From Siphonodentalium dalli (lineage: Eukaryota; Mollusca; Scaphopoda; Gadilida; Siphonodentaliidae), in assembly GCA_032622095.1 (NCBI GenBank), contig CP136062.1, positions 143,486,351-143,550,350 of the forward strand: 64,000 bases of DNA, given 5' to 3'. The notes under the pieces were generated by a model. The model had not been told where the DNA came from, did no database searches, and worked only from the letters and a program-made list of their open reading frames with translations. A program made the translations under genes and the position numbers. Positions 56,800 to 64,000 of this stretch are shown one piece after another; the stretch's first letter is position 1, and every line of letters begins with the position of its first letter.

Positions 56800-58090
56800 T
56801 TATTTATCCCCCGCCCGATTTTTTTCGGCTGGGGATAAAGCAATGGGTTCCGTCCGTCCGTCTGTTGTACTGTCCCAAAAAGTTGTCCGGGGGTTATTTT
56901 GAACAATTATCAACAGATTACACATATTTTTGGTATTTTGGTTAACAAGGGGAATATCTTAAATGTATTCGCAAACTAAGCCCGACAGGACATTTTCAAC
57001 AGAGTCATAGCCCTTGGATTGTAATTGTGTTTGACATTGCAATTTAAATTTTAAGCCCGAACTAACACAAATAATGACCAATCTCAAACAAATATTAACT
57101 TATGTCAGTTATATTTTTTAACATATTTTGTAAATGCCCATCCCCAAACTTGCCAACCTGGGCGGAGGATACCGCCGTCGGCGACCGCTTGTTTTGGCAC
57201 AACAATGAACATTTCTCGCCGAATTTATCACTCAAATGAAATATCAGCGTGAAATGTTGGTCAGATACATCTTGGTGGACATAGTATGATTGGCGTCAAA
57301 CTCAAAATTTAAATGCAATATATTACAATAATCACTATTATCATGCAGAAAGAATCCAGCAACTATGACTCTGATTGCACAACACATTCTCGTGCATATA
57401 GGTTCATATTAAACATAAATGTTCACAGACTGGACTTATTATAGCCCGCTCGAAAATATTTTTTCAAATAATTTTGTTATCAACGGCTTTCATAGATTTG
57501 TGATATGTCAGTTCAAGGAGTTTACAAACTAGACCAGCTCGTACATTTCTACCAGAGTTACGGTTCATTGTTTTTTAATTTTTGTTATTTAGCACCCATG
57601 GAAAGTGGTCCGGGGTTAAGTTCGAACAATTATCAAAAGTTTGGAAACATAGTTGGTATTCGAGTTCACAAGAGAATTATCTGAAAGAGTTGGCAAACTT
57701 TGCTAGAACGGTCGGATATTTTCACCAGAGTTATGGTCCTTTGATTAAATGTTTTATCAATGGATTTTGGTATGTGAGTTCACAAAAAGGGTATCTCACA
57801 CGAGTTCGCAAAATACGTCCGGTCATACATTTTTTACCAGAGTTATGACCCTTTTATTGTAATTGTATTTGTGTTCAGCACCCAGGCAAAGTTGTCTGGG
57901 ATTTATTTCGAACAATTATCAACGGATTTGGAACACAATTGGTATGTGAGTTCACAAGAGAAGTTTCTGAAACGATTTCGCAATCTATAGGCCCGGTCAT
58001 ACATTTTTATCAGAAGTACGACCATTTGATTGTCATTTTTGGCGTTGCAAGTTAAATTTTGAGCCCAGGCTAAACTGATATGGCATCAAC
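56800..58090. repeat. Diverged tandem repeats with ATCCCC palindrome head
   Basis: Opens TTTATCCCCCGCCCGA...TCGGCTGGGGATAAA and CCGTCCGTCCGTC. Then blocks like GAACAATTATCAAC, GGTATGTGAGTTCACAAGAG, CGGTCATACATTTTT and ACCAGAGTTATGACCC recur at intervals of about 160-200 bp in 57580-58060. Different family from 30651-31260 but similarly built. Confidence 0.55.
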
Positions 58091-59039
58091 GTTGTTTTTC
58101 GATAGATATATCAGCTATAGATGTATCAGTGGGTGTACTACATACTGTATAAATCCGTGAATCGAAATTATACTAAGTATGTTTTTTGCCAACTGAAACA
58201 TCTATATGCTCATATAGACCAATCTAAAAACGACATTGATGGTTATAATTACGATTAAACTTGTTCAACTATCTACTATTAATCCATCTTAGAAAATATA
58301 TTGCCACAACAGGATTTGGCAACGACTTAGCAAACTTTCAGAAAATAACTACACCTCAACTTCAATGTTCAGCTATAAATTATCCAGGATGAAAAAATAC
58401 TTGTTTTGCTACGATTTACATTTAAAGTGACTCAAATACGGTCTAAAAAATTATCAACACAGACAGATTCGAGTCCTAAGCGACTGGTTAGTGACCACCC
58501 GTAAAGTTAATAACTCCCATCCCGATGTAATTTGTAAACAAATGCCCTGGTCACATCTATTCTTCTCGTGACAAATGCCATGTCATTCCATGTATGAAGC
58601 AGAAAACATCTCAATAGGGTTGTAATCGGGTAACACATGTTAGTTATTACCAATCAATTTATCTGTGGGTAAATTAAAAACGCGGCACGAATTTTGAGCG
58701 TTCAGTCTGGCATTACAAAACATGAATACGGCTGAATTGCTATGACAAAAGTATAGAATAGTATCCGTAAGAAACATGAAATATGGTCATCAACTACTTT
58801 TTCAAATGTTTCTAGCATTGAGTTTTCGAGTTGTTTTTTCACTGAGATTCTAATGGAATCGATTTCGCGTCATCCGGTGGAGTCATGTGGGGTGACGGTT
58901 ATAGACCCATTTTTCTTAAATTGTCACTACGTGATGTCACTCGTCCACTGCAACATCTATACACCGATAGATCAAGTTGCCCGCTTGCCTCTCGGCCAAT
59001 CAAATGCCCGCATTTCAATATACACGAATGTAGTTGTAA

Positions 59040-59155
59040 TTAAAACGAACCAAAAGCGGCGGCTTTGGGTCGTATATAGACTATATCTGATTTTGTGACG
59101 TCACCAATTATGATCTAATACAACGCTGCTCTTTTGTATTTGAGCGACCACTTTT
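59040..59155 (-). repeat. Inverted partner of the repeat at 25783-25900
   Basis: Shares GGGTCGTATATAGACTATAT and TTTTGTGACGTCACCAATTA with the reverse complement of 25783-25900. The shared TGACGTCA is CRE-like, but it sits within the repeat. Confidence 0.7.
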
Positions 59156-59168
59156 GTGGTAAAAAGTT

Positions 59169-59221
59169 ATCGGAATTCGTGATGTGAAATATAATAAGAT
59201 TCACATCACGAATTTACCGAT
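59169..59221. repeat. Inverted repeat ATCGGAATTCGTGATGTGAA
   Basis: Left arm 59169-59188 pairs with right arm 59200-59221 (TTCACATCACGAATTTACCGAT) with one bulge. The phrase CCGATCTACTGT at its right edge also occurs near 25774-25785. Confidence 0.75.
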
Positions 59222-60249
59222 CTACTGTACGACGGTAGGCCTTCAATGTACAGCACTGTACTGTACTGTTAGAAACGAAATAACATGTGGAATTAATTGT
59301 TATCAGACTATATAGTATATGCATCTGATAATCCATAAATATACTATTTTCTGGAATCGAACGGAAACACATAATTAGGAAAAAAGCAGAAGATACATAC
59401 ATTCATCCATATTCAGGCGAATTCGGTCACCGAGGAAAGTTACATGATGACGCTGTTCGTCTATTTTCGTTGAAATCGACACGGTGACATCTTATGAATG
59501 AAATTAACATTATGAATTCGACACGCTGCTCCATATACAATGTAGTATCACAGCCGCAGTGCTCACCCAGCATCAATAAATATATTGGTTATATTCAGTA
59601 AAAATGTTCCCGTTCCCCTCTCGACAAGTTATAACTATCTTCACTTGGATGTTGGTAGCTTATACCATGTATAGTCTAGATGCCAATCAAGACTCCCCGG
59701 CCATCAAGACTACCCGGAAGTACGATTGGCCTAATGTATACTCTAAATTACGATGTATAACTATTTTCACCTGGATGTTCAGCCGTTTGGTCACATATAA
59801 GCGTACAAAGAAAATTTAGTAGTATTAGTATAGGCGGGATATACCATCGTCCACGACTTTATGGTTGATTATGAAATAAGCCTACAGTGAATACATGTTA
59901 CTCCATTGAACGACGCGGTACACAGTGATACCAATTTATAGGCTTATGTAGAACGTATTGCTCACATAGTGACATAAATTTACTTATTTAGTTTTGAAAT
60001 GCGCTCATGTTGAACCTATATCGATCTCCAAATAGGTTCATATTGAGCTTATAATCCAGAACAGGCTGGGTTGCAACATGTTGCAGTGCGGTTACACTGT
60101 GGTATCCATGTCGTACTTGATTAGAATAACAGTCATGCACAACGATCACATGATCTTCCACATTGTATTATTCAACTGTTTCTTGTGTGCTATTGTACGT
60201 GCATATAGAATATAATCTGAATTATCATTTCTTTCAACAATGGCATTTT

Positions 60250-60640
60250 AGTATCTCGGGGTCCAGCAGAGGAAAATTTGATGATGCCATTAAACCTTAT
60301 CCAAGTTTCAGTAAATATCTAATTCGCATACGATTTTATTTGTCAGATCATTTGACAAAAATCCGAACATCTAATCATAGTTTACCAAACGAAATGTGCA
60401 AATGGAAATCTAACAAAACAATTTCAAAGTATGTGGTGTTTTAGGGGATGAAATCCATTTTGTTTTAGAATGTGACGTAATTAAAGACCTCAGAGAGAAA
60501 TACATCCCACAATATTATTGGAAATATCCCGTTAGAGAGAAATTCCACAATTTACTCACTATATGAAACGACTTTGCATATTTCTAAAACTTGCATTCAA
60601 ACAGATACAATAGTAATCTCACACAAAGGAAGCAGTGAAG
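60250..60640 (+). mobile_element. LINE ORF2 C-terminal fragment
   Basis: Reads KIRTSNHSLPNEMCKW, then after a stop GDEIHFVLECDVIKDLREKY and IPQYYWKYPVREKFHNLL. Same C-terminal tail family as the fragment at 8500-9345. Interrupted by stops, with no tail or body preserved. Confidence 0.6.
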
Positions 60641-61364
60641 CTGGAGGTACAGAACATAATGGAAAGAGTTAGTATTCCCGTTATGTTGTGTAAATCCTGT
60701 TTCATTGCTAAAAATGAAAAGACTACTGCACTGAAATTATTCATCAATTTTATACCCAGTGCCACTTAGCCAGTTCAGTAAAATTCATCTTTGCATATAT
60801 GTATATATATATATATATTATTGACTAATGTATGGTATATTCATATTATGTACTATGTCATATACCATGTGTTATTAGTGGAACAATAAGTCAATTAGAA
60901 ACCAGAAGGCATCGTGTACTGACGTATACTCTGATTGACTGAGTGCATGGCCCATATACCACTAGTGCTTATGTCGCGCAATTCAGTGTCTTCGGTTCCA
61001 ACACCCTGAGTCCTAAGTATAAGTTAAAATGAAGAATTACTCTAGTACTAGGTTCCATTAAATATGGAATAGAAGATATATCATTTTTAATTTTACCTGA
61101 ATTTTTTGAATTCACGCATATTTTCAACACATATACATATATATGGCCCTGCGGTAATAATAATTGTTGCGTGCTACGAAATAATCAACATCCACTGTGT
61201 GTATCGTTCATGCTTATTATCGAATCAAATTAATGAATTTTAATTGCAATAGCCATATGAGGCCCGAATACCAGTTATGAGGTTATTAATCTTACATTAC
61301 AAATCAACGAATCTCACATACCAGAACATTGATGATATTCTCACACTTGTATATCTATCTGCAG

Positions 61365-62764
61365 TGCGAGATGGACAGCCAGTCACAGGTATAGTGAATA
61401 TAAAGACACTGGATGATGGTCGTTGTGTTACTGATGGCACGAGACACTGCATCGAGCTGAGCCTAGCGAGCCTATCAAAGATTGACAATGAAATGGGATT
61501 CAGATACCAACTCCGATTTCACGTTTACGATATCGCTGGTCATCATACAGTGTTTGAAACGGATTCGTTCACAATGCCGTCTTGGAAGCCACCATCGCCC
61601 GGAATTGTGCATGATGTTGATCCAGCATCCCCAACAGACAAGGACGTCGACTATCACCTGGTGCCTGGGAAGATATGTGTCAGATGGCTTGGTTTTAAAC
61701 ATCGCCGGGGAGTCTCTACTGTCGTTGGAATTGGGTCAGCACCAGGAATAGCGGACGTTATTCCATACATTGAAATACCTTCGAATGTAACGGACCATTG
61801 CATTATATCAGCAACCTTGACCTACAACAGGAGATATTTTGCCAGCGTGGTGGCTAGACATGGCAGTCATCTTAGTGAGTCCTCTTCTGATGGAGTGATG
61901 ATTCTTGATTCGTCTCAGTTGGCAAACAATGCTACTGTTTGGGCATCTGATGTGTGCTCTCCTTTGTTGCCAATATCCACTGAAATAAAAAATGCCCGAT
62001 CTACGGCGACATGGCGTGTAGTCACAGGACAATTATATTCAATCGTAATTCCAATTTATCTTCAAGAGTACATTTTGGTGGATGGTAACCCACTACTGGA
62101 ATTTGACCTATCTGCCGTGGAACCTATTCTAAGTAAAGGAAAAACCATTTACACTATCGTTGTTCGAAAGGATACGGTTGTTGTGGAATACATAAGCCAC
62201 ATCACAAGCGACGTAGTTCTAAGTGAGTTACTCATATACCCATGTCAGAAGAATTTGCGATACCATCATCAGACTGAGTCAGTCACCGTGTTTTGGGATT
62301 TTCCGGAGATATCTGATATTGCAACTGGATACAGCGTTAATCTATATACATACGGGTGTGAATCAGAATACATTATCTCAGAGAATTGTCTCAGTCTGAA
62401 TTTGGAAGTTCGTAGTTCCGGAAAGATGAGAACTTCTGTTCTTCAAACTAGGTTAGAACCAGGTACCACATATGTCAGTGCAGTAACTCCGCATATAAAT
62501 TCGATCGCTCTTGAAGAGACATTTTCCGCTCCATTCCTGGTGATGGATCCTGTGCCTAGTTCGATGGAGATTGTGAAAGCGGTCATTTCTTACAACACAG
62601 TATCAGACTGTACTAACATTTCCATGCAATACGAGCATATGTTGTGTTCGAGCAGAATAGACAAGTATCCTTCGGTGTACCAGTGGTCTGTTGGGCTGGA
62701 TATCAATGGTAGCAAACTGATCAGACCTTGGGCAGTTGATATATCACAGAGCAACATATCTGAC
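61365..62764 (+). CDS. Large exon: FN3-like repeats, late part
   Basis: Acceptor ATCTATCTGCAG and donor TCTGAC|GTGAGT, phase 1 to 0, 466 codons. It starts VRDGQPVTGIVNIKTLDDGR. Linker-like boundaries are SWKPPSPGIVHDVD (about 61585), LDSSQLANNAT (about 61904) and MDPVPSSMEIVKA (about 62543). Repeat cores include KICVRWLGF and VTVFWDFPEISDIATGYSVN followed by LEPGTTYVSAVTP, a good FN3-like pattern (W-D-x-P ... L-x-P-G-T-x-Y). Cysteines are spread one to three per repeat. Several N-x-S/T sequons. A frame upstream of the acceptor is open too, but the strong pyrimidine-rich acceptor and phase match favour this start. Confidence 0.9.
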
Positions 62765-63329
62765 GTGAGTATATACCATTAGGAAGTTGCATGGTCTGTC
62801 ATATTTAAACACGCACTTATTACTCGTTGGTACATCTAATGATCATCATTGGAATATCCCCAATTCAAGGTTCATTTCCAGTCACTTGATTTTCTTTAAC
62901 ATATTTGGTAGAATATGACCGACTGCTGCTTAAGATACCCACACTGCAAACATGACCAGCAACACGTTTCTATAAATGCAGTACCACAAAAATATAGTAG
63001 GATGCCATATCACGATTCATTGGGTCAGTTTTCTCATAAACGTTTCACGAGTATCCTTCTTTGTCGTAAACCTGCTATGATTGTTTATGCTGCTCATTGA
63101 GTAGTTAAGAGAAAAGAGTGCTTTTCGGGCAACTCAAAGTGTCAGGAATTTGCTTAAATATATACCCAGTGCTCTATTCCCCAAGCTACAACAAAGATCT
63201 AAAAAAATTCAAATTCAAATTCAGTCATTATCATTGTTTTTTTTACTATAGGACATTTGACAAATGCCGGATCTCTAGTGAATGTGTCACTCGTTTAATG
63301 CTCTATCTACATATGATATATATTTGCAG
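62765..63329. other. Intron
   Basis: Donor GTGAGT to acceptor ATATATTTGCAG. No feature recognised inside. Confidence 0.6.
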
Positions 63330-64000
63330 TGTATTAACATCGACAAGCACATACATGTCACTCTTTATGCATGCGTCAAAGCTACTTGTCCATGCGGGAG
63401 TATATTCATCAGTTGTAGAGAGGTATACGTAACGACACACACCAATGAATATAGCTACCGTCGGCTCTATGAAATTAATGGCGAAGATTCGCTGCTGAGA
63501 ACGGTCAGGGATTTCTTAACCAGCAAATACGTCGGTAATCTGCTCACTAGCCTCCACGATGCTGAGCTAGATTATGCCACGTCAACAACAGACATAGGTG
63601 GAGTTATTCTCCATATGGATGATAGGCTAATTCACTGGTATCTTACCGAGGAAAGAGTCACGCCAACAATGACATGCGCAAAACAACCTGGGTGTATATC
63701 AGAGAGAACATCCAATTCTGGTCTGGCGATTTTTAGCAATCTTAGACTAGTTGATGGTCGACAGTATTATATATGCGCGAGGATAGCGAGTGCGACACAC
63801 GACAGAGAGGCCAATGTGGAACATTTCGACGGATTTGAGGCGTGTGGAAATGGATTTACTGTTAGCGATCATGCCCCGGCTGGTGGTGTGGTGGAGGTTC
63901 TATCGGCCAGCATGGGATACAGTTATACGGGTGATAAAGTGATTTTGCAATGGCATGGATTCTCCGCGGTGTCGAATGACGTTGTGGGAGACCATGTTCA
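63330..64000 (+). CDS. Exon open at window edge: further FN3-like repeats
   Basis: Acceptor ATATATATTTGCAG, entered in phase 0, and open to the last base with no stop in 223 codons. It reads CINIDKHIHVTLYACVKATC, then Y-S-Y-R-R-L-Y, LHMDDRLIHWYL, a Y-Y-I-C-A-R-I-A-S strand, and a linker SDHAPAGGVVEVLSASMGYS followed by VILQWHGFSAVSNDVVGDHV. The linker plus L-x-W-x-G-F strand shows a new repeat starting at the edge. The protein therefore continues to the right. Membrane anchor and C-terminus are not in the window. Confidence 0.88.

Larger units (their letters stand above)
55922..61364. other. Intron with several repeats
   Basis: Holds a TCCG-bearing repeat (56800-58090), the inverted partner of a dispersed repeat (59040-59155), a palindrome (59169-59221), a LINE fragment (60250-60640) and a TA tract near 60800-60820. 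Ends in ATATCTATCTGCAG. Confidence 0.55.

Overview
The window is intron-rich, repeat-rich animal DNA. Most of it is intron and transposon sequence. The only host gene I can support lies on the + strand, is spread over about 62 kb, and is open at the right edge (probably also at the left). Its exons encode modules of a large secreted or membrane-anchored extracellular protein: a C-type-lectin-like half domain, a thrombospondin type 1 repeat, an EGF-like module, then a long series of fibronectin-III-like repeats joined by D-x-S/T-x-P-P type linkers. This architecture, together with Helitrons, CR1/L2-like LINEs, a gypsy element and TCCG-repeat-bearing elements, suggests a marine invertebrate. A mollusc or other lophotrochozoan is my best guess, but no single gene here proves it.

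Layout. 1-2.2 kb is unassigned apart from a small tandem duplication. The lectin-like exon is at 2189-2323. The intron from 2.3 to 28.9 kb holds a degenerate CCTAAC-rich tract (2.75-3.2 kb), a head-to-tail array of Helitron-like elements of families A and C (3.59-7.61 kb), a LINE 3' fragment (8.5-9.35 kb), a second array of Helitron-like family B (11.08-22.77 kb), and a 5'-truncated LINE on the minus strand (23.1-25.76 kb). One B copy is interrupted by 2.4 kb that contains an LTR-like segment carrying a 5S-rRNA-like sequence and a near-perfect 153-bp hairpin. The TSP1 exon is at 28920-29084.

The next intron (29.1-45.5 kb) holds hairpin and TCCG-rich repeats and a 9.16-kb Ty3/gypsy retrotransposon (32708-41865). 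The gypsy element has TG...CA LTRs, a perfect 5-bp target duplication, gag, protease, reverse transcriptase, RNase H and integrase, several disabling lesions, and an unusually clear -1 frameshift cassette between gag and pol. It sits inside a 16-bp tandem repeat whose inverted partner lies at 44.03-44.19 kb. Between them a TIR element is itself split by a solitary Helitron.

From 45.5 kb the exons become frequent: EGF (45530-45652), three tentative small exons (46369-47371), and well-supported exons at 47499-47759, 50885-51023, 52216-53386, 54727-55921, 61365-62764 and 63330 to the window end. Splice phases are compatible at every supported junction from 47499 onward, which is the strongest evidence for one continuous gene. 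No tRNA gene, complete rRNA gene, CRISPR array or bacterial-type operon was seen.
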